Source: Caprimulgus europaeus
Taxonomy: Eukaryota > Chordata > Aves > Caprimulgiformes > Caprimulgidae
Direction of reading: 5' to 3'
Assembly (NCBI GenBank): GCA_907165065.1
Contig: OU015526.1
Location: 68,657,723-68,721,722 of the forward strand
DNA length: 64,000 nt
The translations under genes and the position numbers were made by a program. Below, one piece after another: positions 1 to 13,680 of the stretch; position 1 is the first letter of the stretch; every line of letters begins with the position of its first letter. The notes beneath the pieces were generated by a model. That model saw nothing but the letters and a program-made list of their open reading frames with translations, did no database searches and was not told where the DNA came from.

Positions 1-3000
1 GTGTGATTTGTAAAACAAGTTTTGTGTATTTTTAGGATTATTTAATTGCGAATCCTTGTAAGAAACCAAGAGTTACTTCACTGCAAAAAGATTGGTGTAT
101 TTGAAACAAATTATTGGCTTCTAAAAACATAGACTTTTGTTTTTAATTCAAACAAACCTAAACTCTTCAGACTCTTTTTTTTTTTTTGTTTTAAAAAAGA
201 GACTATATCCTATTTCTTTAAACACTGACCTCAGAAAGTTTTTGAAGACTCCAGCTGTTATCTTTGGATCTAAGTTGGGGAGTTCAGGTAATAGTCCATG
301 CTGACAGACTTTTATCTACACAGGATCTAGCTCATGTCAGCCATCAGTATAAGCACTTTAGGGATTTGTATTTTTGTTCTTACAGCACAGTCATAGTCAT
401 TATTTGCAGGTTATATCAGAGAATGGTCGTTTGCTATGCTCCATCTGTAACTTGGAAGTAAGCAATTGCAACATAGGGTAGTCCTAGAGCTTACCTGGCT
501 GTTACATGTAGTTATGAGTCTCTTATGTGTAAATTTGGGGTATTTTTGCCTTTTTATTTCTTCCCCCTCCTCCCTTTCATGTGGGCATATTGAATATACT
601 GTTCTGAATCCATCCAGTTACCTTGTAAGCAAAGTTGCACTCATAGTATTGCAGGATATTGTAATTCTACAATTAATGAATTACTACTGGATGGCTTTTA
701 AATCTGTGTAGTGCCTTTTATAATCAAGTACATATAGTGCTCCTCTAGCTGTGGTTGTCTGAAGTGGAGAAAATCTTGTAGAAAGTAGATTGTGTTTTTA
801 TTAGCTGGAAAAATATTAGCTTTCAGATACTCTTGTTTGTTTGTTTTTCTAAAAAGCACATTGTAATACTGTCTTGAATGTTAGTAGAAATCTGATTGTG
901 ATCATTTTGTGTTGGGCAATACTTGCTGCATCACTAGGTAAATACTCCTTGTTTATCTGCTATTCTCTTTGAAAAATGTAAGAGCATCTGTAAGTCTTGT
1001 TGGGACAGGCCAGGGGGGAGGCCTGCTGGAGGGACATTAATGTTAATGAAGGTGCTTCTAATGTTGACGTCCCTCTTACCATGTCAGCAATAAATGTTGG
1101 AACAGGGCCTTCCTGGGAAGTTTATAATGGTAGGCTGAAGCAGTGTTGTCATTATGATCTGGAAGCAGTAGCTGGGCAGGACTGTTTTAATGCTCCATAT
1201 ACTGTCTGAGTTGCAGCCACAGCTACAGCCCTCTGGACTGCGTGGGAATCTTTCATTGCTGCCTTTCTCCACATCCATTTGCTGTTTTGCCATTGCAACA
1301 AAAGAGACCAATGAACATGGAGAAAATGAAAGACCATCATATTAGAACACATTGCTATTCACAAAATATATTGGACAATAAAATTGGTTACTTGTTTTCA
1401 TTACTAAGACTCTATGGCTAATATTATATTATATAAATTAGACCATTCTTTTAACAATGACTCTAATGAGGGTGATGTACTGAAAACCTTTGTTTATCTA
1501 GCAGCATCAATGTTGAAAGTTTATACCCTCTTCTTAATAGCTCTTTGACTAAACAGAAATTTTCATTTTAAGCACAAAGATTAATTTCAATCTGCTAATT
1601 AGAAAGGACCCATCAGTAGGAGTTTTGCAGATGTCATATTGCTGGGCAGAGGAGAGCTATTTGCAGTGTAGCTTGAGTCACCTTAGTAATGGGGCGTTTC
1701 CAGATTATAGTGGGTATAAAAATTATTTTCATAAAATAAGTATGTCAAAGTGGGGCTTTTGGTGGGGAAGGATGAACTTTTGAGGAAAGAGAACTTAATT
1801 ATTCTGTTTTAAGGAAGTCTAACTGTTTAAGATTATGCTTATTTTTCAACAGATGGCCAAGAGGATAGCAGAAGAAAATTAGGCTACCAAGTGAGAAGAG
1901 TTAGGAAACAAAGAAAAACATCACGGTGGAAGGGATGTGTGTGTAGGATTCAAGTGATTTATAGTCACTAAAAGCATGATGTTGGACGAGAGTTTGGAGA
2001 CTATTGTTTTGGGCATATTGTCCTTTGCTTTGAGTTTGTGTTAGGATGGAGTACATTTCACACAGGCAATTGTTTGGATTGCTGCTTTCCATATGGATTG
2101 ACTGGATCTGATTTTTTTTTTTTTTAACTGAATTTCACCAGTCTGGTAATTACTGTTTGACTGATGAATTTAGTGTTGACGTCTGATCAATTTAAACTTT
2201 TCTTCCCACTGCACTTGGTGGTCTGAGTAGTGAAAGGGGTATTATCACATGTCAGAATTATTATACTGATGGTTACATATTTAAAATCAAATGTTTTAGA
2301 TGTAGGTGTGTGTATAGGTTTCTGATAAGAAACAGGATAAATGTGCTTTATGCTGAAAAGTTAAATGCATGAGACCTTACTTTCTTTTCATGGAAAAATA
2401 ACACAATATCTCAATGTTCCATTCCAGAAGAGCCTTCAGATCTGTCCTCTCTGCTCCAGTTGCTCAGGATGCAGGCCATGCCCAGTTACAATGGGGAGCT
2501 CTAACAACCAACAAAACCTTTATCTCAACCTCCATATGGCACATCACTGGAGTACCTAGACAGGTGCACTTTTGTCTTTGGTCATTTTGTACAGAAATAC
2601 AATTAGACTTGGCTGTCAAACAGATGAAATCTGTCATATTCCTCCTGTAGGAGCTGAACTTGGTCCAGCCCAATAAATACAAAAAATACCCATAAAATTG
2701 CAAGCGGTGCCTGTGATTACAGTGCATGTGGGCTAAGATTCTGTGAGGTCTGGCAGGTGTCACTTTCTGTTTGAACAGCCCAGTTTTGTTATCAGCATCA
2801 TTTCCCTGATGCACCGTGCTAAAAACCATTGCAATAAAGCAGCAGATGGCTTTGCCACACCTTCCTTAAAAGGGCAGAAAAATGAAACGCTACTTTTCTG
2901 AAGAACAACTTTAAAATCAAGATTTGTTCAAATTACCTTACTAGAACAACCTTGCAAAGTGGTCACTTTTTATCATTCCTCGTACCTTCATACTTTTAAT

Positions 3001-4172
3001 GCGCCTTACCTGTTGCAGTCAGGTCAAAGAGGAGGAAAAAATATGACCCGATCAGAAGTTTCATAATGTCTTGTTTTCCCATTCCTGAAATATTGGGAAA
3101 CCACCCATATTTCACAGTCCTGTTGTTTGTAATGGTTGAAATCTTCTATCTGATGGTAGACAGGCTTGTTTCCCTCAAGCAAGGAGTCACAGTTAAGCAT
3201 GTGCCAGGAGCTCTGTGTTAGGTTTTGTAGGGGTTTAGGCAGTGTGGAGTTGCGCGGGTTCCTGGTTGTTAAAGCCCATCTTTCAAGGAAGAGGGCAAGA
3301 GATGCCCTTTAGAGAAAAGCTGTGGAAAAAAGCAATTTTGCAGAATAATTATCACCAGAAGTGTAATAGACAGTATATCATTCTTTTATTTCAGTTTTCT
3401 GACAAAATGCCTTTATGTGTGCATGTGACAATTTTATTTTCACAAGGGTGCAGCCCTTTGTCACTGCATTTCTCAGGGCAGAAGCTTCTGTATTAGAGTG
3501 TCTGCCAAGGGATTTTGAGGGATTGCCCATATTTTTCTTGACACAACATTGTATTTCATACTGTAAACCTCACAAGTGGGTGGAATTAACTGATCTTCAC
3601 TTGTATCGTGGCTATATGTCATCCCACTTGATTATCGCTTGTGTGGATGAAATAAATTTTGTTAAGTTGTCCTTTAGGACAATATATGTCAACATAACAT
3701 TAAATGCTTTTTCCTTGTCCTGTTTTATACAAATACTGTATGACAGTTAACAAGTACTCGAGTTTACTTTTCTCTGTCTTCTGCTTCCATCTCTCCGGGC
3801 GCATGGCAGTAGTTGGTAAGTCAGTCATGTCACATATTTGCTCGCTCATATCATGTATTTGCTCTTCGGCTGTCAAGCACGCTTGGCACTGCTCCTCATC
3901 TTGTGTTGTGGCTGCCACAGGCAGTCAAGCCCATGTTTCACCACTACGGTGACACATGGGCTATCTCAGGCATTGTAAGTAGGAGTGTGCTAATGGCCTG
4001 TGTTTAACAGGCTCGGGACCATGTTAATTGCAGCCTGCTGGTCATCACAAGATCGTGTTTGTGCTTTTGTGCGTGACAACCTCTTCAGGAGGTGGTGAGT
4101 GTTGGACCTTTGTATGGTCTTGGGAGACCTTGTTCGTAGTGCTGCTGGCCCCTGCCTAAAGTTTATCTTATT
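1..4172. other. unique AT-rich DNA, no gene recognised
   Basis: No homology I recognise and no convincing exon. It holds homopolymer T runs at 175-187 (13 T) and 2112-2125 (14 T). Small ORFs on both strands, such as those near 2464-2829 and 3415-3750, overlap each other in several frames, lack splice context and look like chance. Nothing else is supported here. Confidence 0.6.
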
Positions 4173-4490
4173 ACAGAATCACAGAATGGCAGGGGTTGGA
4201 AGGGACCTCAGGAGATCATCCAGTCCAACCCCCCTGCTAAAGCAGGTTCCTTACAGCAGGTTGCATGGGAAATCGTCCAGGTGGGTTTTGAACATCTCCA
4301 GAGATGGAGACTCCACAACCTCTCTGGGCAGCCTGTCCCACTGCTCTGTCACCCTCACAGCAAAGAAGTTTTTCCTTAAATTTATGTGGAACTTCTGGTG
4401 TTCCAGTTTTTACCCATTGCCCCTTATCCTGTCACCAGCCACCACCAAAAGAGCCTGGCCCTGGGCTCTTTATTCTTTGCATCCTGATTG
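4173..4490 (-). mobile_element. CR1 LINE 3' fragment, 5'-truncated
   Basis: The plus strand starts with two copies of a CAGAATCA-type octamer followed by a TTGGAAGGGACCTCA motif, the reverse complement of the CR1 3' end, so the element lies on the minus strand. It continues through the block reading CACAACCTCTCTGGGCAGCC, which encodes the last residues of CR1 ORF2 on the minus strand. Similarity fades near 4490, so about 320 bp of a multi-kilobase element survive, the usual 5' truncation of target-primed reverse transcription. It resembles the copy at 14644 more than those at 25671 or 35402, suggesting a different, probably older subfamily. The plus-strand ORF crossing it (4099-4680) is an antisense shadow fused to unique DNA. 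Confidence 0.93.
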
Positions 4491-5564
4491 CTTGAATGGT
4501 CAGCTGCCTGTATTTTTAACTCTAGGGAACTATCTAGGAGGATTTGTTGCTAAAGAACTGCTTTTTAGAGGCTTTCCCAAGCACCAGCTTTGCAGCTTGT
4601 TTTTGAGTGACTCAGTGCCTACACTTCAGGAAATAGCTGCCACCATTGGGGTTGGAGGGGGGACACTGGCAATGGACTGAATGGACATGAAGTTGCTATC
4701 ACTGTCCCACTTCTACATATCATGGGCAGAAGTCTCCTGGAAAGACAGCAGGAGGTGAAGCATGACTTCTGTGTCTAGGTGTTATGTATACTTTGTGGAA
4801 ATAAAGCTTCATTTCTCAGGTGCTGTTAATACTTTCCTGAAGGAGGAGGGTGGGAAATAATGTTTCAGAGAGCTGCTTGTGTCCCAATTCCCTTTTCTAG
4901 CATGAGCATGAACCCAGTGTTCATGCTTATGACAGTACGGTGTTGACTTGTGATCATCTTCATTTGCAGTGCTTCTATTTGTCTAAAACTTTGACAGAAG
5001 GCCATTCAGGATTTTACTATTGCATCAGGTAGTCTCAGATTAATTTAGAAATGCATCTAGAATTAATTTGTGTACGATACATCTCAGATACTGACATGGC
5101 AAAAGTCAAACAGTAGCAGGATGCTCTAAGTTGGCGATACGTGCAAGTGTAGCTTACTCACAGGCTCCGTCTTGTACATGTTTTTAAGCTTATAACAGTG
5201 TGTACAGAAACTGAAAGGCAGCTCCCAGTCATTATTGAAAATGTTTGCTGCTGTGCAGAAAAGTCTTCAGTAAAATGAAGGGGTGAGAGAACAGTTCAAT
5301 AGTAGATTGAATACAGGGTAAACAGAAGTGTAGGGTAATCAACTATCTAGGTCCTGTACCAAGAATCTTAAGCAGCAACGTAATAAAATACAATGTTCCT
5401 AGAAGTCTTTCTCTGCTAAGCTGATAAGTGTGCTTTGTATGTTGCTTTGATCTGGTTTCTGTGTGGTGGTGGTTTTTTATTCCTCCCCTCCCTCCTCCTT
5501 TGGAAGTTTTTTTTTTTTTGTTTGTTTTGTTTTAAAGCTATAACTTAAGTCTTTTGACTTGCAG

Positions 5565-5745
5565 GGCAAATGAGCTGATGACTTCGCCCCCATCAGGAAG
5601 ACACTGCAAACAATCGCTCTCCTGTGCCTTTCTTGCTACTGGAAACTTTTTCAAAGATTAGTAGTCTATAGTTCCATTTCAAGATTCAGACATTCATTCC
5701 ATGCACCATTACCCATGGAAGAAGGAAAAATAGACTATTATAACT
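5565..5745 (+). other. candidate 5' exon with a start codon (unproven)
   Basis: A T-rich tract ending in CTTGCAG (AG at 5563-5564) precedes a 181-nt segment that ends at ACT followed by GTAAGT (donor GT at 5746-5747). The segment contains an ATG at 5715 with G at +4, and the frame MEEGKIDYYN is open for ten codons into the donor (phase 1). This is what a 5'-UTR exon carrying the initiator codon would look like. I do not recognise the peptide. Splice-like pairs also arise by chance in AT-rich introns, so the call is weak without transcript or conservation evidence. Confidence 0.2.
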
Positions 5746-7345
5746 GTAAGTGGAATACTCTAAGCTAATGGACAGTATAAGAGATGTGTACTTTGCACAT
5801 ACACACTATTCGGTTAGAGAGAGTGCATGACTTTGACATGTCTTCCTCTAATAGAAAAGCAGTTAATAACATAGAATATTCTTCTATAGGAAAAGACACA
5901 ATTGCCACCCACCTGTCTTACGTAGGAAGAACAGATTGAATAAGGTTTGTGAGGGAGAAGTACCTCTAGGCTCAGTTAAGAGACATTTTGACACTGGAGT
6001 CCTAGTAGTAAAGTACAGTAGAACCATTTGCTTTTTATTGCTGAGCAATTAAGATGGAAAGTGTGTGAATAAAATGGAATGTCATTGCAAAATAGCAGCA
6101 AGATAGCATCTCCTGTGTGATAATCATAAGTGGTGAAGTGATGCTCTTGTGATCTTTCTGCTATAGTCCCCCTTGCTTTTACATGGTAGCTTTTAAGGCA
6201 GTAGCATGAACTTTGACCACAAGTGCATGTGTGCACACATAATTTTTTAATATATATATAAAAGCTTTGTAGTATTGTATGTTCACAGATGTTATTTTTT
6301 GAATTGGACTGAAAAAGGAATCAATTGATGAATGAAGTTTCTTTGGCTACATTCATGTCAATGTTCTGTGAGATTTGCTTTCACATCATTAGTGTTTTTT
6401 TTCCTCAAGCTATTTTTATGTTTTTTCTTCTTAATTCACCTGGAGGCCATCCAGTTCCAACTGTTGATATACCACTCTTAGTTTATAAAGATTCAGTCCC
6501 ATATAGACGTTTCCCCTTTATCTCATGGTATAAACAAAGTTAATCTTTCCAGGCAGTGCTTAGAAGTGCCTGCTTTCAACTCGCATTGACTGCTTTCAGC
6601 TAACACAGTGCCAGGACAGTAAAACTAACAGTTTCAGCCTTTAAATGGGACCTGTCTGCAAAATCTTTCAGTCTTCAACTATAGCTTTTCTTTTCCTTGC
6701 TGATCTGCTTATTGACTACCACAGATTACACATGTCCTGTCGCTTTCTAAAGATGTTGGAAGTGAATTCAGTTGTCTCCCTGTACCATATAAAAGTGTAC
6801 CCCTATAGACGTTCAGTCTCTTTTGGATTGGGTCCAAAAAGTGTAAATACCTATATCCCCCTTGCAGGAGGGAGATATAAAGGAAGCCAGATGCACAGCT
6901 TTCATGTGAAATTCCTAACTCACAATTTCTTTGTAGTTCCCTTCCTAGGGCACCCTATAGGTATAATTGTATAACCTTAATTTCCTAAGACTTTGACCTG
7001 ACTAATGACTGAAAAACTTAAAAAGCCTTTGGGTCACAATAACACTTCTGAAATTAAATAATGACATTTTGAAGAGACCTAGGTGATTTTGGTATTTGAA
7101 TTTTCATTTTCTCTTAGAAGACACTTTATGCACTATTCAGAAAATTCTCCTTGGTCTACTTACCAGCTTTCCCTTTTCCTTTTTCTTTAACATTCACAGT
7201 CTGCCCAAATGTGTGTCTTTCTTGCAGTCTTACTAATTTAGTTCAATCCCTTTTTCAGTCTCTTAAGGCACCTGGTCCTCAGTTCACTTCCTCACCAGTT
7301 GTAAACCCCTTGGTTTCCTCAGTGCCGTTTCCTTCCTAAAAGACT

Positions 7346-7369
7346 AAGATTAAATGTGTCTTTATGATA
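7346..7369. repeat. 24-bp duplicated segment, copy 1
   Basis: This 24-mer (start AAGATTAAATGTGTC) is identical to 8366-8389, 1,020 bp downstream. Resemblance extends weakly for about 20 bp upstream (CTAAAAGA against TTAAAAGG) and a few bases downstream. It could be a local duplication or two remnants of one unrecognised old repeat. Confidence 0.7.
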
Positions 7370-8365
7370 CTGGTTTCTTGAGTTCCTCTCCTTGTCCTAA
7401 CCAGATATCTCTGGATGCCTCAATTATTTCTCCAGCAAATCCTTTACTACCTTGTGATGTTGCATCTGTAACATAAGGTTATCTTAGCATTTCTCTAGCT
7501 TTCTCTGCTGGGTTTTCTCTGACTACTAAGGATTTTGCATGGTCTTATATTCCTATTGTCCTCAGTGGGCTGTCAGTTCTGCAGCTTTTTAAATGCTAGG
7601 CACATTTCAGATCTCTGTTAGTATGAAGAGAGCAGCTGAATCGACTAAGATTTCTATGCCATGCTGTGCTGAGATCTTGATAGTTTTTAGCAAAAGCAAT
7701 GTGGAGATGGGGACTAACTTGTGTAAGGGGGGGTTAGTTTTAGTCCAGTGCACATATAGGAGGAGGACATAACTTGTCTCTCAGTTGATTGCAGGCAGTG
7801 GTTCAATAAACATGATTAATAATGATACTTTATCATCCAAAATCAAATAGCTTTTCTTTTCCAACACGATATGAAAAACTGTCTGACTGGTGAAGTTTAT
7901 CACTGTATTTAATTGATAAGCGTGGTAGGAATACTGATCATAAACCAGCAGGCTGTAGCCTCTGAGGTGTCCGTGAATTATATTAATGAATTATGTGACA
8001 TAAGAATTATGTTCTCTTTTTAAATTTGTTATACATTATAACTCCAGTTATATTTGGGCTTGAAAAACATGCACACAAAAAAGCAACCCCAAATCAACAA
8101 AACCTCCCTATATACAGAACTAGATTTTTTTTTTTCCAAAGTGCAAAAAAATCTTGTTTCATTTTGCTTCTTTTGAAATCAGTTGGAAAATTCCTATTAA
8201 CAGGGATAGGAGCAGAGATTTTTCTGACACTAAATATGTTTGAAAACTCCATTACTCATGTCTCTCCTTTGAATGTTAAGGGAAAAATTTAGGAGCGCTA
8301 AGAGCTGAGGATGTGGTTGTGTCATCTTCATCTGATGTGGAAGGGGCTTTCTTTTAAAAGGATGG

Positions 8366-8389
8366 AAGATTAAATGTGTCTTTATGATA
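8366..8389. repeat. 24-bp duplicated segment, copy 2
   Basis: Exact partner, in the same orientation, of 7346-7369. The sequence after it diverges quickly (ATTGGGTTTACT here, ACTGGTTTCTTG at copy 1). Confidence 0.7.
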
Positions 8390-8942
8390 TTGGGTTTACT
8401 GCAAATCATAAGGTTATTAATTAAATGGCCAAGGATTATTAATGATGTGTGCACAGAGAATTTTATCTTCATCAGGCTGTTCTATTGTGGGTCTGAATTG
8501 TAATGCATCCTCACTTTGAGATGGGTATTGCCAGCCTAAGCCTGGTTATACTAGAAAATTGGAAAATTTTATTATTTCTAAAGGCCTAATTGTTCTCATA
8601 GGGTTATTTTGCTATAGCTGGAGAGCTGAAGCAAGGACAAAATTGTATTAAGTTAAGGGGGCTTTTATGGAAGGTGAGAAGAGGGAAGCTTTGTGGCATG
8701 GCTAATTTGAGCATTGACCTTTCATTTCTTGAGACATCAAAATTTCAGAACTATAGGACACAGAAGACAGTCCAGCTATGATAAAACTAGTTCAAAAAGT
8801 TCTCAGCTTATGGCATGCATGTGTGGCAGATCAAGCAGCAGAGTTAATGTACCTTCACATTCACTCCCAGCTCTTAAAATACGGACTCTCTATTCTTCCT
8901 CCGACTGCTGCCACTGCTCTAATCCTTGTTTCTGGTTATCAG

Positions 8943-9017
8943 TCGTTTCCTCTGACTGTGACAGGTCTTCCTTCTCATTCCTGCTCAGCCAGGAAGTTTG
9001 GGCAATTACTCTCACAG
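8943..9017 (+). other. candidate internal exon, 75 nt (weak)
   Basis: A pyrimidine-rich stretch ending TTATCAG (AG at 8941-8942) and a strong donor CAG followed by GTAAGG (GT at 9018-9019) bracket 75 nt. One frame is open throughout (25 codons, starting SFPLTVTGLP) and keeps phase 0. An alternative acceptor CTGCTCAG would shorten it to 8989-9017. The peptide resembles nothing I know. The open frame is part of a longer chance-like ORF (8778-9194), so the splice sites are the only support. Confidence 0.12.
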
Positions 9018-9385
9018 GTAAGGTTGTCTTTGATCAGAAGTGTTCCTCGGTACATTTACTCTCTACCCGCCTCAGCCCTGGGGACATATGGAAGCACTGA
9101 AGTTCAGAGACGTGTGTTTTCCCAGATACCCCAGTGCACAACGCATTTCTCTTCCATCCCACCTGGTTCACCCAGCAAGGTGTTAGCAGAGTAATAGTTG
9201 TTTGCTGTAGAGCATTTCCTGTGGCTGTTCCTAAAGAGTCAAGGGTGACACAATCTAAGTCCCGTGTCTACTGAACAGGGGCTCTGCTATTTGCCTGCTC
9301 CCGGGGGAATGCAGTGCTATTGTACTTCATTAAAAAAAAAAAAAGACCCCTTATAGTTAAAATAAGTACCTGCACTTAGAAATAC

Positions 9386-9440
9386 CCAAACCAACCAACC
9401 AACCAAACAAAAAACCAAAAGAAAACCCAAAACACTCCAC
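9386..9440. repeat. CCAA-rich microsatellite and A/C-rich tract
   Basis: Four to five CCAA units are followed by degenerate CAAAA/CCAAAA sequence. A 13-base A run lies just upstream at 9332-9344. This is ordinary simple sequence. Confidence 0.8.
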
Positions 9441-12400
9441 CCCCAAAAAAGCCATTAAAAAAGTCAGTCTTTGCTAGTTGTTTTATCTTTTATGGAATCA
9501 ATCCAGCCCCCATCCCTTTGCAGTGCTCCCTGCCACAGTGTTGCTAACAAATCTTTAGTTTTTGTAGATTCAAGGCAAGTGGTATCTTTCTACTTTCTCT
9601 GTCACTGGCAAATTACTTAGTGGGGCTGGTGGGGGAGGGAGGCAACATTCTTGCTTTAGACCAGGCGATTGCCAATGCAAGTCAGAATTCAGGTTGTTAA
9701 GCAATAATACATGAGATGGAGAGATAATTTCAATAAGAGAAGTGAAAGAATGAATACTACTCAAATTCATTTGAGAAATACATCTACAAAATACCATTAG
9801 GTACAATTCCCTTTTGCTTAATATAAACATAAGTCTGCCTAAGCCTTTAACAGGTCTGTAGCCACGGCATTTAATTGCCAGCTGCCTTTAAACCTTGAGC
9901 AGGTCAGCAGAGACACAATGCTATCAGGGATAATTTGTCATTTATGTATTTCCATGGAGTGATATATAATGTCTTGCTGAGAAGGATCCTTGTGGGTGTC
10001 AAATGCTGCTGTTGCCTGTAATGGAAATAAAAGCGGGGGGAAAAAAAGGCTGGCAAATAAATGTTTCTGTAAATGTAACTTTTAGTTTGCAAGTAACCTT
10101 GAGGCTAAAAGATAATTCCACCTCTGCTGGGGGGCAGTAATGAGGTGGCAGGTGAACAATTCAACCTCTGTGTTATTTATTGATTGAAAACAACTCCCAG
10201 CATGTGTGCTGCTTTGGAAATTTATTGAAGCCAATTGAATGTACAGTGTGTGATATACACAGACTTGCTCTCTTCTTCCTTTTCCTCATTTCAATTTTTA
10301 AGTGCTTCCTAGAGACAGATATAGAACCAGTCATCATGTCTGGCATGTCATGTGCATTTAGGGCTGGAGCCAAAACCTATTGAAGTCATTGGTTGTCTTT
10401 CAATTGACTTCAACTGGCTTTGGCTCAAGCCTTCAAGACAGCAAAAAAAAAAAAAGGTTTGTTGTATATGGTTCTGTCTAAAAGAGCTGATACAAACCCA
10501 AATGTTGCTTAAACTCTCAAGTGGAGAGAGGGAATAAAGCTGGGCATAGTTCTGATGCTGTGTAATACGGTCTGTTTCTTTATGTGGATGCCCGACTCCC
10601 AGGCCTCATTGATAGACATGCTTTGTTTCTCTTCCCCACCTCCTGCCTCTGCAGGGCCAAACTGGGGAGTAGGGGTCCAGGGCTTGTGCTTATCCCCACA
10701 CCCCTCCTGGGTGGAGTGGATGTGTGCCAGCTGTGTGGAGTTAGAGTTGTTCAACCTGTGTGGTTAGATGGTGGAGGGCTTCTTCTCAAATGTTGTCTAT
10801 TTATCACACGTGTATTGATTCTGCTGATATTACCAGCTGCTGCAAACTCTGTGCTGCATGTAATGGAAATCTCTCAAATCTGAGCCAATTACTTTGGTCA
10901 TAGGCAATTTGTTCTACAGAGGGAGGGTGCTTTTACGGGATTTAGCTAAATAATCATCTTTCCATTATAAGGAACTCCTGCCTGTAGTGAAACAACACTT
11001 GTTAATTGGAACTCCTAATGGCTTTCCTTCAGATGATAGGAGTGACAATATTTTTTTATTTTTTATCTTCATTTGCTCTGGAGTTTTTTCTCCAGATAAG
11101 GAGAAGGATTTTGAAAAGTAAAAAAAAAAAAAAATTGATGGGTGTACTTTTTTTTTGAGTGCTGATTTTTTTGAGTGCATCTGTGTGGTGGTGAAGCTGA
11201 GGTGGCAGAAAGGGCCCTGATGGGATCAGGCTGTTCAGGGTCTCATCCATTTCTTGCTGGCCACAGTGGTCCCATGATGGAGACACAAGCCTGCAGGCTT
11301 CAGGTAGGTTTTAGGACATGTAGAAGTGTGCCCATAACAAGGAGCCTGGCAAGGATGAGGAGTCCCAAAACCACTGACATAAATCCCAGCAATAAAGAAA
11401 TTGCCTTAATCAAGGAATTAATAGAAAATATAAGCATGAGCTGTAGAGAGGAAGAAAAGCAAACCAAACCAAAAAATCACAGAACATTCGTTTCCAAACT
11501 ATCAAAGCAAGACATGCTATATCTTGAAGACAGAACAAGAAACCAGACTGAGTTTATATAAAGCTACATGTGGAAACCTCCTTGGTAACAAAAATGAGCA
11601 ATAAAAATCAAATATCAATGAGAATCCAAACATTCATCTTTAAAATCACTGAGCAGTAAATTACACATCAGACCTCTTCAATCTTCTGGCAAAAGCTGCA
11701 CAAACTGAAACTCCTGAACACAAATAAAAACCAGTGTGTTTGTTTAATTCTGGAGTTAGAGGAAGACTCTGTACAAGCCACATTTTCTTTATAAGGATTT
11801 TTTTTGTTGCCTGGGTTGAAGAATACCTTTTTGAGATTTTTGAGTACTGTTCTAAACACCTGGCTCTTAAACTGGATTTTATTTTGATTGTACTTGCTCC
11901 AGGAGCCCTGCTCAGGTCCACCAACTCTCTGCTGGTTTCTACCCACAGACTTGCAGGCTCTGGTGGTGCCAGGGCAACACTTGTTTCTGCAGAGGAGGTT
12001 TGTTGCTGTCCCCACCGAAATGCCACCACAAGTTGCTTGGAGGGACTGACTAAGAATGAGCTCTGGTTCCTGAGGTGGCTGTGGGCAGCTGGGGGTGTGA
12101 CAACAGCCTTGGGAGGGGGAAAAGGTGGAAAGGCAGAGGAGTTGAGCACTCTGCAGTGGTGCAGCTGCAGCAGCAGGGAGCACAAGGCTGCAGTGGGTGT
12201 CAGGAAATGGTGATACAATGCAGAGATACCATTTTGGATGAGATACTTAACTGCTGCACCCCCAAGTGGGGTATAGAATAGTTCCTTTTATGCTCTCAGG
12301 GGACAGACAAGCTCATGTAGTGCAGGATGGATTTTTCTTCTCATCTATTTTTCTGTTACTATAACCTTCTAAATTCTCTGTGCTGGCCTTTTGCCTCCGA

Positions 12401-13680
12401 GTTAGTGTTTCTCATCTTCTACAGAGACTACCTGTGCTCTTTGTCTCAAACCCTGGTGTCATACACTCAGCTCAAGCCAAGGCAAGGATCTGCTAAACCT
12501 TGTTTGTTCCAAGTCCAGGAGATTTGGGCTGACCTCAGGTTACTAATGATCAACAGGCCTTCAGTATAAGAGATACTATTTTATTTTTTTTCTATCACAT
12601 TCATGAAGAATGCACTTTAAGAATAAAGACCAAAAAAAAAAAAGAATACCCCCTCTCCTATTTGGCTTCGGCAGCTCATGAGAGATGACTCGGAATGATT
12701 TCTTTTTCTATTCCTAATGGGATTGACACTACATCATCTACTTATTGTTCAGACAGATTTAAGAAATTTATCTCTTCTTGCATCTCGGTGACAGAGAGGA
12801 TGTGCTGTGCTGGTTTTGTACTTGGCAGGTTGTACAGGACATAAGGCTTTAGCATTGCGTTATTGCTGCTGGCAGAGCAGAGCCAAGAAGATGGATGATT
12901 TGTTTGCAGTATTGCCTCCTACTCATTTCACTCTCTCTCACCCAGCCCCATTGTCTTCCCTGTGCCCATCCTTACAGACCTCCTTCAGCTTAAGCATCTT
13001 TCCTGGCAGAATAAAATGAAAGTGTTGCAAACAAAAGTTCCTTAGACGAGGAGTTTTCCAAATAATCTGCATTAATTCTCAAAAACACTTTGTGTATTTC
13101 TAACCAAAAGGCTGTGCTTGTGCATTGGTCAAATTTTATCAGGGATGGGATGAGGTGGTGACTTCCGAAGCCAAGGTGTTGTGTTTTGCTTTGTTTCTCC
13201 AGCAGGAAATGCCTGGGCAAAAAGGATCCCCTTGGCTGCCACATGTCACGTTGCTCCAGTTGGGGCTGTGCTTTGTTTTGTCACTCACAACCCTGCTTGG
13301 CTTCTGACTCTGTGTGTGTTGCTGTAATTTATGGATGCTAGAAATGCTGAATCTTGAAACTCTGGCAGTACAAAGCTTTATGCTTCACATCATTTCAGGC
13401 TGCCACCTCTGCTCTTTTATAGTGTCTTTCTCATTCTGTGTTTGCCACGCCTTGCAAAGGCAAACTGTCACCTGCCCCGGCCTTTGCTGATTTACCAAGG
13501 CTTTGAGAAGGAAGGAGGAATTTGTTAATGGTTAACTCCATTGCCTCCTACCACATTCATCACTTTTAATCATTGTGAAGTTGTCTAATTGTCCTTGTGC
13601 TGTGCTATTTTAGTCCTCAGTAACTTCTCCTCTGTGGTGATCCTTCAAGTATGCTTACCAACTTTATTTCTTTATTTTAG

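Noticed and set aside
4491..4830. Possible 3' exon: ORF end at 4680 followed by AATAAAG near 4796
   Set aside because: The upstream part of the ORF is an antisense CR1. The remaining 60 codons match nothing I know, and no poly(A) tail or splice acceptor marks a terminal exon or retrocopy.
11661..12218. Overlapping ORFs of 159-185 codons on both strands
   Set aside because: Three long frames over the same DNA reflect a local lack of stop triplets. None resembles a known protein and no regulatory or splice signals support one of them.
12661..12700. U6 snRNA-like GGCTTCGGCAGC
   Set aside because: Only 12 bases resemble U6. The following sequence shows none of the conserved U6 blocks.
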